DNA of 64,000 nucleotides from SZAS-79 sp963844255 (lineage in GTDB: Bacteria; Pseudomonadota; Gammaproteobacteria; Burkholderiales; SG8-39). Below are positions 24,904 through 34,211 of this stretch, one piece after another (the first letter of the stretch is position 1; every line of letters begins with the position of its first letter). The notes beneath the pieces were generated by a model. The model searched no databases, had not been told where the DNA came from, and saw only the letters and a program-made list of their open reading frames with translations. The stretch is from assembly GCA_963844255.1 (NCBI GenBank), contig CAWJNP010000083.1, positions 1 through 64,000 of the forward strand, written 5' to 3'. Both the position numbers and the translations under genes were made by a program.

Positions 24904-25866
24904 ATGACTTCCGCCACGAAACCTCCCGCAGCGCCCGGCTTCACGCCTGAGCGGCTGATCATTGCAACGCGCAAGAGCCGGTTGGCGCTCTGGCAGGCTG
25001 AGCATGTGCAGGGCCGGCTTGCAGCGCTCTATCCGGGCTGCCGCGTCGAATTGCTGCCGATGAGCACGCGGGGCGACGAGATGCTGGGGGCGCGACTCTC
25101 CGAAGAGGGCGGCAAAGGGCTGTTCGTCAAGGAGTTGGAACGTGCACTCGCCGATGCACGTGCCGACATCGCGGTTCATTCCATGAAAGATCTCCCGGTG
25201 GAACTTCCCGAAGGATTCGCGTTGGGAGCGATTACGGAGCGCGAAGACCCGCGCGACGCGTTCGTTTCGAACAGGTACGCCGAATTGGCCGATCTTCCGT
25301 CGGGGGCCGTTGTGGGCACTTCCAGTCTGCGTCGCGCAGCGCAGATTTCCGAGCGCTTCCCGGCGCTGGAAATCCGCACGCTGCGCGGTAATGTGGATAC
25401 CCGCCTTGCCAAGCTCGACGGTGGGGAGTATGCGGCCATCGTTCTGGCCGCCGCAGGCCTGAAGAGACTGGGGCTTGCGTCGCGCATTCGCGGCTTCCTA
25501 AGCATCGAACAGAGTCTTCCGTCTCCCGGACAAGGTGCACTTGGAATCGAGTGCCGGGCGGATCGCAGCGACATACTTGCCGCGCTCCAGCCTCTGGTGC
25601 ATGCCGGGTCGTCGGCATGCGTGCAGGCCGAGCGGGCAGTGAACCGCGCGCTTGGCGGTAACTGCAGCATTCCGATCGGCGCCTTTGCGGACCTCTCGGC
25701 CGGCGTGCTGAGGTTGCGCGGGCTGGTTGCCTCGGCCGACGGCAGCCGCATCGCGCGCGCCGAGGAATCGGGACCGCAAGACGCGCCGGAGGCGCTCGGG
25801 ATGCATCTGGCACACCGCCTGCGGGAACGCGGGGCTGCGGAGATACTGGCCGCGCTGGTACCGTGA
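24904..25866 (+). CDS. hemC: Porphobilinogen deaminase (hydroxymethylbilane synthase)
   Basis: HemC links four porphobilinogen units into hydroxymethylbilane in haem synthesis. The 320-residue protein has ATRKSRLALWQAEHVQ, VHSMKDLPVELPEGFAL, TSSLRRAAQI and LRGNVDTRLAKLDGGEYAAI. The dipyrromethane cofactor-binding cysteine is in RALGGNCSIPIGAFAD (C254). Overlaps hemD by 4 bases (GTGA), so HemC and HemD are co-translated, as in other Beta- and Gammaproteobacteria. The ATG follows a TAGAAT-like sequence that might be a -10 for the hem genes. Confidence 0.97.
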   Translation: MTSATKPPAAPGFTPERLIIATRKSRLALWQAEHVQGRLAALYPGCRVELLPMSTRGDEMLGARLSEEGGKGLFVKELERALADARADIAVHSMKDLPVELPEGFALGAITEREDPRDAFVSNRYAELADLPSGAVVGTSSLRRAAQISERFPALEIRTLRGNVDTRLAKLDGGEYAAIVLAAAGLKRLGLASRIRGFLSIEQSLPSPGQGALGIECRADRSDILAALQPLVHAGSSACVQAERAVNRALGGNCSIPIGAFADLSAGVLRLRGLVASADGSRIARAEESGPQDAPEALGMHLAHRLRERGAAEILAALVP

Positions 25867-26642
25867 CGCCGGACGCTCGCCCGCTTGCCGGGCGCATCGT
25901 CGTCGTTACGCGCCCCGAACATCAGGCGGCAGCGCTTGCGGCACGAATCGAAGAAGCCGGAGGGCGGGCGCTGCGGTTCCCGGTGATTGCAATCGAGCCT
26001 GCAACAAGCCCTGAACTCGATTCAATCATCGACGCGCTCGATTCATTCGATCTGGCAATATTCATCAGTCGCAATGCGGTTGCGCAGGGTCTGGATCGGA
26101 TTCAGGCGCGTCGCGAGTGGCCGCCCGGCATCGCGACAGCGGCAATTGGTGGCGGAACACGGCAGGCGCTTGAAGAAAGGGGCTTTGAACAGACTCTCTC
26201 GCCGGATGGCCTGGCTGACAGCGAGGCGCTCCTGCGCCATCCCGGCCTTGCCGAACTTGCCGGGAAGCGGGTCGTGATATTCCGGGGAGAGGGTGGGAGG
26301 GAGGCGCTCGCGGATGGATTGCGCGCGCATGGTGCCAGCGTGGTTTATGCGGAATGCTACAGGCGCAGAATGCCCTCTCTTGATCCTGGCCCGTTGCTCG
26401 CCAACCTTGGCAGCGGCACAGTGGATGCGATTGTCGTGACAAGCGGGGAAGGCCTGGCAAATCTGGTCAGCATGCTCGGCGGTGGCGCTGCCGAACTTCT
26501 GGCGGGGACGCGCCTGTTCGTTCCCCATGCACGGCTCACCGACACAGCGCGCTCGCTGGGTGTTTCGGATCCGGTCGTCGCGGGTCCCGCTGACGAGGAT
26601 ATGCTTTCTGCGCTGGTTGCCTATTTCGGCCGCGCAGGATAA
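25863..26642 (+). CDS. hemD: Uroporphyrinogen-III synthase
   Basis: HemD closes and inverts ring D of hydroxymethylbilane to give uroporphyrinogen III. The GTG start overlaps the hemC stop. The family is weakly conserved; visible features are VVTRPEHQAAALAARIEEAG, VFISRNAV-like IFISRNAVAQGLDRI, FRGEGGREALADGLRAHG, VVYAECYRRR and VVTSGEGLANLVSMLGG, in the order expected for its two-domain fold. Length 259 residues is normal. The neighbours hemC and hemX make the call secure. Confidence 0.93.
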   Translation: MTPDARPLAGRIVVVTRPEHQAAALAARIEEAGGRALRFPVIAIEPATSPELDSIIDALDSFDLAIFISRNAVAQGLDRIQARREWPPGIATAAIGGGTRQALEERGFEQTLSPDGLADSEALLRHPGLAELAGKRVVIFRGEGGREALADGLRAHGASVVYAECYRRRMPSLDPGPLLANLGSGTVDAIVVTSGEGLANLVSMLGGGAAELLAGTRLFVPHARLTDTARSLGVSDPVVAGPADEDMLSALVAYFGRAG

Positions 26643-26679
26643 AACCTCTGCATAGAGTCGCATTGTCTGAACATCCGCC

Positions 26680-27741
26680 ATGGTCATGGATACAAACGAA
26701 ATCAGCGTAGCCCCACCCGCCACAGAAACGGCTCCTTCGCGCTGGAAGCGCGCCGCCGCTCTGGTCGCCATTGTCGGCGCCCTGGTGCTGGCCGGAGGTT
26801 ACGGGTGGTACGACACCCGCGTCAGAATCGGCGCGACGCAAGACGAGCTCGCCCGGCGGTTGCGCGATATCGAGACCGAAAGCCGCGAGGCCAAAATGCT
26901 CGCCGGGCAGGCGAACGAATCGATGCGTGACGCGCAAGCAAAGATCGCGGTACTCGAAGGTCGTCTTGCCGAGTCGCAAAGTCAGCAACTCGCACTCGAG
27001 TCGCTGTATCAGGAGCTCTCGCGGAACCGCGACGAGTGGGCGCTTGCCGAAATCGAGCAGGTGCTGACGATTGCTGCCCAGCAGCTTCAGCTCTCAAGCA
27101 ATGTTCGTGCTGCGCTGCTGGCGCTGCAACTGGCCGAATCGCGCCTCGCACGCAGCGATCGTCCGCAGTTCATTCCTGTGCGCAAGGCGCTTGCGCGCGA
27201 CATCGAGCGCCTGCGCGCCCTTCCAAGTGTCGATATCACAGGGTTGTCCCTGCGTCTGGATGAACTGGTCGCCGCGGTGGATGGACTCCCGCTTGCGTTT
27301 GACGAACGTTCCCAACCTGCCGGGAAGGGCGACGTGACCGGGGCCGCGGACATCGTACCGGCGGGATTTTTCGCACGATTCGGGGCCGAATTGTGGGCCG
27401 AACTCCGCACCCTGATCCAGATCCGCACGATGGATGGGCCTGAGCCGCCGCTGCTTCTGCCTTCCCAGGCCTATTTCCTTCGAGAGAATCTCAAGCTGCG
27501 GCTGCTGAATGCACGGCTGGCGCTGGCAATGCGGGACGAAGCGGGATTTCGCGAGGACGTGCGCGTCGCGCAAACATGGCTGAAACGCTATTTCGACTCG
27601 CGTTCCAAGCCGGCAGGGAGCTTCTCAGCGCAGTTGAAACAGCTTGGCGCAGCGGCGCTGACGTTCGAATTGCCCACGCTGGTCGACAGCCTGGAAGCCG
27701 TTCGGAGCTTCAAGGCGCATCGCGAGCGCCGCGGCAGCTAG
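26680..27741 (+). CDS. hemX: HemX-like membrane protein (uroporphyrinogen-III C-methyltransferase-related)
   Basis: The 353-residue protein has one N-terminal transmembrane helix (AALVAIVGALVLAGGYGWY, about residues 29-47). A coiled coil follows (RLRDIETESREAKMLAGQAN and ESQSQQLALESLYQELSRNRD). The remainder is helical and conserved in HemX proteins of Proteobacteria. It has no methyltransferase SAM motif, so the annotation of some homologues as methyltransferases is not supported. Location between hemD and hemY is the conserved arrangement; its role in haem synthesis is unclear. ATG 26680 or 26686 are equally possible. Confidence 0.88.
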   Translation: MVMDTNEISVAPPATETAPSRWKRAAALVAIVGALVLAGGYGWYDTRVRIGATQDELARRLRDIETESREAKMLAGQANESMRDAQAKIAVLEGRLAESQSQQLALESLYQELSRNRDEWALAEIEQVLTIAAQQLQLSSNVRAALLALQLAESRLARSDRPQFIPVRKALARDIERLRALPSVDITGLSLRLDELVAAVDGLPLAFDERSQPAGKGDVTGAADIVPAGFFARFGAELWAELRTLIQIRTMDGPEPPLLLPSQAYFLRENLKLRLLNARLALAMRDEAGFREDVRVAQTWLKRYFDSRSKPAGSFSAQLKQLGAAALTFELPTLVDSLEAVRSFKAHRERRGS

Positions 27742-27745
27742 CCTG

Positions 27746-28918
27746 ATGCGAGCGCTCTTCTGGTTGCTGGCCGTCTTTGCGTCCGCCGTGGCACTCGCCA
27801 TCGTCGGGCGAGCCAACGAAGGCTACGCACTTTTTGTCTATCCGCCCTGGCGCGTCGAGCTGTCGCTGGTTCTCTTTGTCGTGCTGGTTGCGGGCACCTT
27901 CGTCGTCGTGTATCTGCTCGCCCGGCTGGTTCATCACACGCTGCATCTTCCATTACACGTCAGGGCGTTCAGGGAGCGGCGGCGTATTGCCAGGTCGCGT
28001 GAGGCTTTGCTTGGTTCGGCACAGGCGTATTTCGAGGGACGCTACGCGCGCGCGGAGAGCGAGGCCAGGCGCGCGTTTGACGGCGGCGACTCGCGCCCGC
28101 TGGCCGCGCTGTTCGCCGCGCGTGCGGCGCACTTTCTGCGCGCTGCGGACCGGCGTGACGCGTGGCTTGAGAAGGCTGCCGAGTCGGGTGATTCGCTCCA
28201 TGTCGCGAGACTGGTGACGCAAGCGGAACTTCTGCTGGACGAACGTGATTTTGCCGGCGCCCGCAAGGTACTCAGGGATCTGCATGACTCGGGTCCGAAG
28301 CACATCGCCACCCTGCGTATGCTGCTTCGAGCCGAGCTTGGTGGACGAAACTGGGAGGAGGTGCTGCGGCTGACGGGTGTTCTTGCGAAGCGGGACGCGA
28401 TCTCGCCCGCGCTGCAGGATGAATACAAGAGCCGGGCGCTTGTCGAACTGCTGGGCGGATTGTCGAGCGATCCGGCCGGACTGGAAGCGCGCTGGCGTCG
28501 ATTGCCTTCACGTGACCAGGTCATTCCACGGGTTGCGGCCGCGGCCGCGCGCATTGCCGCGAAGGCCGGGCGTACGTCCCTGGCGCGGGAAATCCTCGAA
28601 AAAGCGCTGGTGCAGGACTGGATTCCCGTGCTGGTCGACCTGTATGGTGAAACCTCATCCGACGACGTGCGCCTGCGGATCGAAAAGGCCGAACACTGGC
28701 TTCTGGAACACCCGGGCGATGCACGGCTTCTGCTCACCCTCGGACGCTTGTGTATCCGCGCGGAACTATGGGGCAAGGCGCAGAACTACATCGAGGCAAG
28801 TTTGTCGTTCGAACCAAATCGAGAATCGCATCTGGCGCTTGCGCGGCTGTTCGAGCGTTTGGGACGGCAAGGGGACGCGGGCGCGCAGTACCGCAAGGCC
28901 GCCGAGGCGACGGTCTAG
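27746..28918 (+). CDS. hemY: HemY, membrane-anchored TPR protein of haem synthesis
   Basis: This is the proteobacterial HemY (not the Gram-positive protoporphyrinogen oxidase). Two N-terminal transmembrane helices (residues about 3-20 and 40-62, VELSLVLFVVLVAGTFVVVY) precede a long helical region with TPR-like repeats (LGSAQAYFEGRYARAESEAR, AALFAARAAHFLRAADRRDA, LEQHPGDARLLLTLGRL-like). It is 390 residues and starts 5 bases after hemX. The protein is thought to organise late haem steps at the membrane. It converges on hemF with the two genes sharing a CTAG at their ends. Confidence 0.9.
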   Translation: MRALFWLLAVFASAVALAIVGRANEGYALFVYPPWRVELSLVLFVVLVAGTFVVVYLLARLVHHTLHLPLHVRAFRERRRIARSREALLGSAQAYFEGRYARAESEARRAFDGGDSRPLAALFAARAAHFLRAADRRDAWLEKAAESGDSLHVARLVTQAELLLDERDFAGARKVLRDLHDSGPKHIATLRMLLRAELGGRNWEEVLRLTGVLAKRDAISPALQDEYKSRALVELLGGLSSDPAGLEARWRRLPSRDQVIPRVAAAAARIAAKAGRTSLAREILEKALVQDWIPVLVDLYGETSSDDVRLRIEKAEHWLLEHPGDARLLLTLGRLCIRAELWGKAQNYIEASLSFEPNRESHLALARLFERLGRQGDAGAQYRKAAEATV

Positions 28919-29811
28919 GCCCAGTCCCTGGGCACCAGAAAATCCGAATACAGTCGCGCTTCCGGAGATCCTGGCTCCGGCTTCCAGTCGTACTGCCAGC
29001 GTACGACCGGTGGCATGGACATCAGGATGGATTCGGTGCGTCCGCCCGATTGGAGTCCGAAAAGCGTTCCGCGGTCCCATACGAGGTTGAACTCTACGTA
29101 GCGTCCGCGGCGATAGGCCTGGAACCGGCGCTCGTGCTCGGAATACGGGAGATCCTTGCGCCGCTGGAGTATGGGCACGTAGGCAGCGAGGAAACGATCG
29201 CCTGCACTCTGCATGAGCGCGAACGAGAAATCGAAACCGCGCTCCGAGAAATCGTCAAAGAATATCCCGCCTATGCCGCGCGCCTCGTTGCGGTGTTTCA
29301 GGAAGAAGTAGTCGTCACACCATCGCTTGAAGCGCGGGTGATACTCCGGGCCGAAGGGCTCTAGCGCCGCACGGCATGTGGCGTGAAAATGGCGCGCGTC
29401 CTCCTCGAACCCGTAGTAGGGGGTGAGATCCATGCCGCCGCCAAACCACCAGACCGGATCCTCCCCGCGCTTCAGTGCAACGAAGCAGCGGACATTCATG
29501 TGTACCGTCGGGCAGTACGGATTGCGTGGATGAAGAACCAGCGAAACGCCCATGGCATCGAAACTGCGTCCCGCCAGTTCCGGACGGCTGGCCGACGCGG
29601 ATGGCGGCAATTTTGTCCCCTGCACGCGGGAAAGGCCCACCCCGCCACGTTCGAACACCGAGCCGTCTTCGATGATTCGTGTCGTTCCGCCGCCGCCTTC
29701 GGGGCGCGACCAGGTGTCCGACCGGAAACTGCCGCCATCGACCGCTTCGAGTTCGGAGACGATGCGCCCCTGGAGGTTTGCGAGGTATTTGTGAACGGCT
29801 TCGATGTCCAC
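28915..29811 (-). CDS. hemF: Oxygen-dependent coproporphyrinogen-III oxidase
   Basis: HemF makes protoporphyrinogen IX from coproporphyrinogen III using O2, so the host can live aerobically. The 298-residue protein carries the family blocks FERGGVGLSRVQGTKLPPSA, SLVLHPRNPYCPTVHMNVRC, WWFGGGMDLTPYYGFEEDA, RGIGGIFFDDFSERGFDF and GRYVEFNLVWDRGTLFGL. It lies 6 bases after purD on the minus strand, so it may share that transcript; tail-to-tail with hemY. Confidence 0.97.
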   Translation of the reverse strand: MDIEAVHKYLANLQGRIVSELEAVDGGSFRSDTWSRPEGGGGTTRIIEDGSVFERGGVGLSRVQGTKLPPSASASRPELAGRSFDAMGVSLVLHPRNPYCPTVHMNVRCFVALKRGEDPVWWFGGGMDLTPYYGFEEDARHFHATCRAALEPFGPEYHPRFKRWCDDYFFLKHRNEARGIGGIFFDDFSERGFDFSFALMQSAGDRFLAAYVPILQRRKDLPYSEHERRFQAYRRGRYVEFNLVWDRGTLFGLQSGGRTESILMSMPPVVRWQYDWKPEPGSPEARLYSDFLVPRDWA

Positions 29812-29817
29812 GGCGGT

Positions 29818-31089
29818 CTACTTTTTCCGGAGTGCGCGGTGACCGATGTCGTGCCGCAACTGCATTCCAGGGAACCGGATCGACTCCGCAGTCTCGTAGG
29901 CGCGCTTCTGGGCCATTTTTACGCTGTCGCCCAGGGCTGTGACACACAGCACACGCCCGCCGTTCGTGAGCAGCGTCTTTTCTTCCAACCGCGTCCCGGC
30001 GTGAAATACGTGGCCGTCCTGGATTGCCTTGGGTATGCCTTCGATCGCGTCGCCCGTCTTCGGGTCCGCCGGGTAGCCCCTTGCGGCAAGCACCACACCC
30101 AATGCGCAACGGCGGTCCCAGTCGGCCTCCGCGCGGTCAAGCGTACCCGCGATGGCATGCTCTACGAGCTCGAGCAGATCGGACTTGAGCCGCAGGATGA
30201 TGGGCTGGGTCTCTGGGTCACCCATGCGGCAGTTGAATTCAAGCGTCTTTGCGTTTCCGGAGACATCAATCATCAGCCCGGCATAGAGGAATCCCGTGTA
30301 CGGCAGGCCGTCCTTCGCCATCCCGGCCACCGTGGGCAGGATGATCTCGCGCATGACCCGGGCGTGGATCTGTGGTGTCACGACCGGCGCCGGGGAGTAC
30401 GCGCCCATGCCGCCGGTGTTGGGCCCCCGGTCGCCGTCCCCCAGGCGCTTGTGATCCTGGCTGGTTGCCATCGCCAGGACGTTTACGCCGTCACACATGA
30501 CGATGAAACTTGCCTCCTCGCCTTTCAGACACTCCTCGATCACGACGCGACCGCCAGCGTCGCCCAGTCCTTTGTCACCCAGCATGAAATCGACGGCCGC
30601 CTTTGCCTCCTCGACACTTTCTGCGACCACCACACCCTTGCCCGCCGCGAGGCCGTCAGCCTTAACGACGATGGGCGCGCCCTGCTCCTCGATATATCGC
30701 TTGGCCAGGGCGGGATCGACGAAGGTTGCATAGCGTGAAGTGGGGATGCCATGGCGCACCATGAATTGCTTGGCAAAGTCCTTGGATGATTCCAGCTGCG
30801 CCGCGGCTTTCGAGGGGCCGAATATCTTCAGATTCTGCGCACGAAACTCGTCCACGATGCCTGCAGCGAGCGGGCCTTCGGGTCCGACAATCGTGAGGTA
30901 TACGTTCTCGCGTCGAGCGAATTCGGCCAGCGCCCCGATGTCGGTCAGCGGAACATTCTCAAGGCCGGGCTCGGTGGCGGTTCCGCCGTTTCCGGGCGCG
31001 ACGTAGACGACCTGGACGCGGGGGCTCTGGGCAAGTTTCCAGGCAAGCGCGTGTTCCCGACCGCCCGAACCGACGACAAGCAGCTTCAT
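29818..31089 (-). CDS. purD: Phosphoribosylamine-glycine ligase (GAR synthetase)
   Basis: PurD joins glycine to phosphoribosylamine with ATP, step two of purine synthesis. The 423-residue ATP-grasp enzyme has the N-terminal VVGSGGREHALAWKLAQS, VYVAPGNGGTA, VVKADGLAAGKGV and the catalytic EFNCRMGDPETQPIILRLKSD. Its ATG overlaps the purH stop by one base (TGATG), showing coupled translation. Gene order purH-purD is common. Confidence 0.97.
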   Translation of the reverse strand: MKLLVVGSGGREHALAWKLAQSPRVQVVYVAPGNGGTATEPGLENVPLTDIGALAEFARRENVYLTIVGPEGPLAAGIVDEFRAQNLKIFGPSKAAAQLESSKDFAKQFMVRHGIPTSRYATFVDPALAKRYIEEQGAPIVVKADGLAAGKGVVVAESVEEAKAAVDFMLGDKGLGDAGGRVVIEECLKGEEASFIVMCDGVNVLAMATSQDHKRLGDGDRGPNTGGMGAYSPAPVVTPQIHARVMREIILPTVAGMAKDGLPYTGFLYAGLMIDVSGNAKTLEFNCRMGDPETQPIILRLKSDLLELVEHAIAGTLDRAEADWDRRCALGVVLAARGYPADPKTGDAIEGIPKAIQDGHVFHAGTRLEEKTLLTNGGRVLCVTALGDSVKMAQKRAYETAESIRFPGMQLRHDIGHRALRKK

Positions 31090-32648
31090 CAGTGTCTGAA
31101 GTGCCTTACGCCGGTGAGAACCATGGCGATTCCCCGCTCGTCCGCCGCAGCAATGACTTCATCATCGCGCATGCTGCCGCCGGGCTGAATCACGGCGATG
31201 GCGCCCGCGTCGATGACCACGTCGAGACCGTCACGAAAGGGGAAGAAAGCGTCCGAGGCGGCACAACTTCCGGTGAGTACCAGTCCTGCATTCCCGGCTT
31301 TGATCGAAGCAATCCTCGCACTGTCCACGCGACTCATCTGTCCGGCACCGACACCCAGTGTCATCGCGTCCTTGCAGAATACGATGGCATTGGATTTGAC
31401 GAATTTTGCGACACGCCACGCGAACATCAGGTCTTTCAGCTGCGCCTCCGTCGGCGCTTTCCGGGTGACAACCTTCAGCTCGGAAGCTGCGAGGCTGTTC
31501 GAGTCCGGGCTTTGCACGAGCAGTCCGCCACCCACGCGCTTGAAATCGTAGCGCATGACCGCGTGTGCCAAAGGGACTTCCAGAATGCGCAGATTGGTCT
31601 TGGAGGACAGCAGTTGCTTTGCATCCGGTTCGACCCGTGGCGCAATGATGACTTCGGCGAATTGCCGGCTGACTGCCTCGGCTGCATCCCTGTCGAGGGC
31701 GCGATTGAAAGCGATGATTCCGCCGAAAGCGGATGTTGGATCGGTCGCGAAAGCCTTGTCGTAGGCCGACAGGAGATTGTCTCCGCTGGCAACGCCGCAG
31801 GGGTTGGCATGCTTCACGATGACGCACGCGGGCTCGGGAAAGCTCTTGACGCACTCCCAGGCCGCGTCGGCATCGGCAATGTTGTTGTAGGACAGCGCCT
31901 TTCCCTGGAGCTGGCGATATCTGGCAAGGCTTCCTTCGATGGGACGCATGTCTGCGTAGAACGCCGCTGATTGATGCGGGTTCTCTCCGTAGCGCATGTC
32001 CTGAAGTTTGCCGAACTGCAGGTTGAGCACATCCGGGTAGTCCTGGCGCCGGTTCTCGGCATCGAGGGAAAAAAGGTAGTTTGCAATCGCGCCGTCGTAA
32101 GCGGCCGTGTGCGCAAATACCTTTTTGGCCAGCGAAAACCGCGTCGCGTCGCTGACGTTACCGGAAGCCCGTATTTCTCCCAGCACTTTCGCGTAATCGT
32201 CGGGATCCACGACGACAGTTACGCTGCCGTGGTTCTTGGCTGCCGCCCGGATCATCGCTGGCCCGCCGATGTCGATGTTTTCGATCGCATCTTCGAGTCT
32301 GCAGTCAGGGTCGGCTACGGTCGCCTGGAACGGGTAAAGATTCACGACGATGAGGTCGATGGGTTCGATACCGGCGGCGCGAATCGCCGCCATGTGCTCA
32401 CGCGAATCGCGCCGGGCAAGTATCCCGCCGTGGATCTTGGGGTGCAGCGTCTTCACTCGCCCATCGAGCATTTCGGGAAACCCGGTGTGGGCAGACACTT
32501 CGGTGGCCGGAATCCCTGATTTTTCCAGTAACTTTGCCGTTCCGCCGGTCGACAGGATCGATATGCCGAGTTCGGACAACGCGCGAGCAAATTCGACAAG
32601 TCCGGTCTTGTCGGAGACGCTGAGCAAGGCCCTGCTGATCTTTGTCAT
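31089..32648 (-). CDS. purH: Bifunctional AICAR formyltransferase / IMP cyclohydrolase
   Basis: PurH carries out the last two steps of IMP synthesis. The N-terminal cyclohydrolase half shows ALLSVSDKTGLVEFARAL, STGGTAKLL and VSAHTGFPEMLDGRVKTLHP. The C-terminal formyltransferase half has ENPHQSAAFY, CVIVKHANPCGVASG and LAWRVAKFVKSNAIVF-like text, with the conserved KHANPCG. Length is 519 residues, usual. It lies 49 bases downstream of fis on the same strand. Confidence 0.97.
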   Translation of the reverse strand: MTKISRALLSVSDKTGLVEFARALSELGISILSTGGTAKLLEKSGIPATEVSAHTGFPEMLDGRVKTLHPKIHGGILARRDSREHMAAIRAAGIEPIDLIVVNLYPFQATVADPDCRLEDAIENIDIGGPAMIRAAAKNHGSVTVVVDPDDYAKVLGEIRASGNVSDATRFSLAKKVFAHTAAYDGAIANYLFSLDAENRRQDYPDVLNLQFGKLQDMRYGENPHQSAAFYADMRPIEGSLARYRQLQGKALSYNNIADADAAWECVKSFPEPACVIVKHANPCGVASGDNLLSAYDKAFATDPTSAFGGIIAFNRALDRDAAEAVSRQFAEVIIAPRVEPDAKQLLSSKTNLRILEVPLAHAVMRYDFKRVGGGLLVQSPDSNSLAASELKVVTRKAPTEAQLKDLMFAWRVAKFVKSNAIVFCKDAMTLGVGAGQMSRVDSARIASIKAGNAGLVLTGSCAASDAFFPFRDGLDVVIDAGAIAVIQPGGSMRDDEVIAAADERGIAMVLTGVRHFRH

Positions 32649-32697
32649 GGCTTCTGCGGTGCCTGGAAGGGTAGACGGTCGCGGTGCGTGTAGGCGC

Positions 32698-32937
32698 TCA
32701 GCCTTTGATGCGCAATCGCTGGATTTTCTTGCGCAGCGTATTGCGGTCGATGCCGAGCATAGTCGCGGCGAGCGTCAGATTGCCTTCGGCCTGGCCAAGT
32801 ACCAGCTCGATCATCGGTTTCTCGACATTCTTGAGAACCATGTCGTAAATTGATGTCGGGCGCTCGCCATCCATGTCCTTGAAGTAGCGCTCGAGCGAAC
32901 GCTTCACTGCGTCGTGAAGTTCGTTGTTGCGGCTCAT
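32698..32937 (-). CDS. fis: Fis-family DNA-binding protein
   Basis: The 79-residue product has the helix-turn-helix EGNLTLAATMLGIDRNTLRKKI and a short N-terminal dimerisation region (AVKRSLERYFKDM). Fis bends DNA and tunes rRNA and growth-rate genes. ATG at 32937 overlaps the dusB stop by 4 bases (ATGA); dusB-fis is a conserved Proteobacterial pair. It is the short Fis form typical of Betaproteobacteria. Confidence 0.95.
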   Translation of the reverse strand: MSRNNELHDAVKRSLERYFKDMDGERPTSIYDMVLKNVEKPMIELVLGQAEGNLTLAATMLGIDRNTLRKKIQRLRIKG

Positions 32938-33983
32938 GCGGCGAGTCTCTCCCTGTAGTGCGGCTCGGTGGCGTCCCAGCCGGGCCGTGAGGCTGCATAT
33001 CTGAGGCGATCGTCGGTCTGCGCGAGCCGCGCAAAATATGCGGATACGGCCCCGACTTGCGCCCCTGCAGTGTCGATCGAATTCACATGACGGCGGAATG
33101 CTTCGCCTCCCTCCAGCGCGCCTACATACCACCCGATGTGCTTGCGCGCCACTCGCACGCCATGTTCTGCGCCGTAGAATTCGTGCAATGCCTGCAGGTG
33201 TTCGGCGAGCACCGCGCTGATCTCGGAGACCAGCGGCGGATCGAGCTTTTCGCCGGTCGAGAGAAAGTGGGCGATCTCGCGGAATATCCATGGCCTGCCC
33301 TGTGCCGCGCGGCCGATCATCACGCCGTCGACACCCGTCCTGGCGATCACGTCCCGGGCGTCTTCGGGGCTGGAAATGTCGCCGTTCGCGATGACCGGAA
33401 TGTTCACGGCGGCCTTCACTTCGGCAATCGTGTCGTACTCCGCCCGACCGGAAAACGCACATGCACGCGTGCGGCCGTGTATCGAGAGCAACTGTATGCC
33501 TTCGCTCTCAGCCATGCGCGCGATGCGCAGCGCGTTCTTCTTCGCGGGATTCGGCCCCGTGCGAATCTTGAGCGTGACCGGGACGCCCGCCGCCGCGACC
33601 ACGGCCTGAAGAATCAAGGCCACCAGCGGTTCGTTTTCCAGAAGTGCCGAGCCGGCCGCGACGTTACAGACTTTCTTGGCCGGACAGCCCATGTTGATAT
33701 CGATGATCTGGGCCCCACGCGCCACGTTGTATCGCGCGGCATCCGCCATCATCTGCGGGTCGGCACCGGCAATCTGCACCGATATCGGTTCGACTTCACC
33801 GCGATGGTCTGTGCGCAGGCGCGACTTTCTCGTCTCGCGCAGCTCCGGTTTCGAGGACACCATTTCGGATACTGCCATTCCCGCGCCGAACCGCTTGCAC
33901 AATTGTCTGAATGGCCGGTCGGTGACCCCCGCCATGGGAGCGACAAACAAAGCATTGCGCAACGCGTGCATGCCAAGCTGCAT
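32934..33983 (-). CDS. dusB: tRNA-dihydrouridine synthase B
   Basis: DusB reduces uridine in tRNA to dihydrouridine with FMN. Motifs are FVAPMAGVTDRPFRQLCKRF, DINMGCPAKKVCN with the catalytic cysteine, HGRTRACAFSG, VIANGDISSPEDA and GRAAQGRPWIFREI. The start at 33983 (MQLGMHALRN) gives 349 residues; a second ATG at 33971 is possible. The longer open frame upstream is not conserved. It is transcribed together with fis and lies downstream of a TATAGAAT box at 34025-34032. Confidence 0.96.
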   Translation of the reverse strand: MQLGMHALRNALFVAPMAGVTDRPFRQLCKRFGAGMAVSEMVSSKPELRETRKSRLRTDHRGEVEPISVQIAGADPQMMADAARYNVARGAQIIDINMGCPAKKVCNVAAGSALLENEPLVALILQAVVAAAGVPVTLKIRTGPNPAKKNALRIARMAESEGIQLLSIHGRTRACAFSGRAEYDTIAEVKAAVNIPVIANGDISSPEDARDVIARTGVDGVMIGRAAQGRPWIFREIAHFLSTGEKLDPPLVSEISAVLAEHLQALHEFYGAEHGVRVARKHIGWYVGALEGGEAFRRHVNSIDTAGAQVGAVSAYFARLAQTDDRLRYAASRPGWDATEPHYRERLAA

Positions 33984-34211
33984 CGGATGGATCGAGTCGG
34001 AAATTGGGCTGCGAAGGGAAACGCATTCTATACGTTCCCGCCACAAAAAAAAACGCACACACGGACTATGTAACGATGCAACGGCATCGCAACGCACCAA
34101 AGAAGTGAATGCGGACGTGAAAGTTGACAACGTGCGCAAATGTCCGGTTTTGCGCACGCGCACACCCGGAGGCGGGCTGGACGAGACCGCTCGCTGCGTG
34201 TTAGCAGCGAA
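33984..34211. promoter_or_regulatory. dusB upstream region: promoter -10 and two hairpins
   Basis: On the minus strand TATAGAAT (34025-34032) is a good -10 for dusB, with a T-rich tract just upstream. The stretch also holds the hairpins CGATGC/GCATCG (near 34073-34088) and GTGCGCAAA/TTTGCGCAC (34132-34157, 8-base loop). The second may terminate the ubiH transcript, although no T-run follows. No gene is seen. Confidence 0.5.
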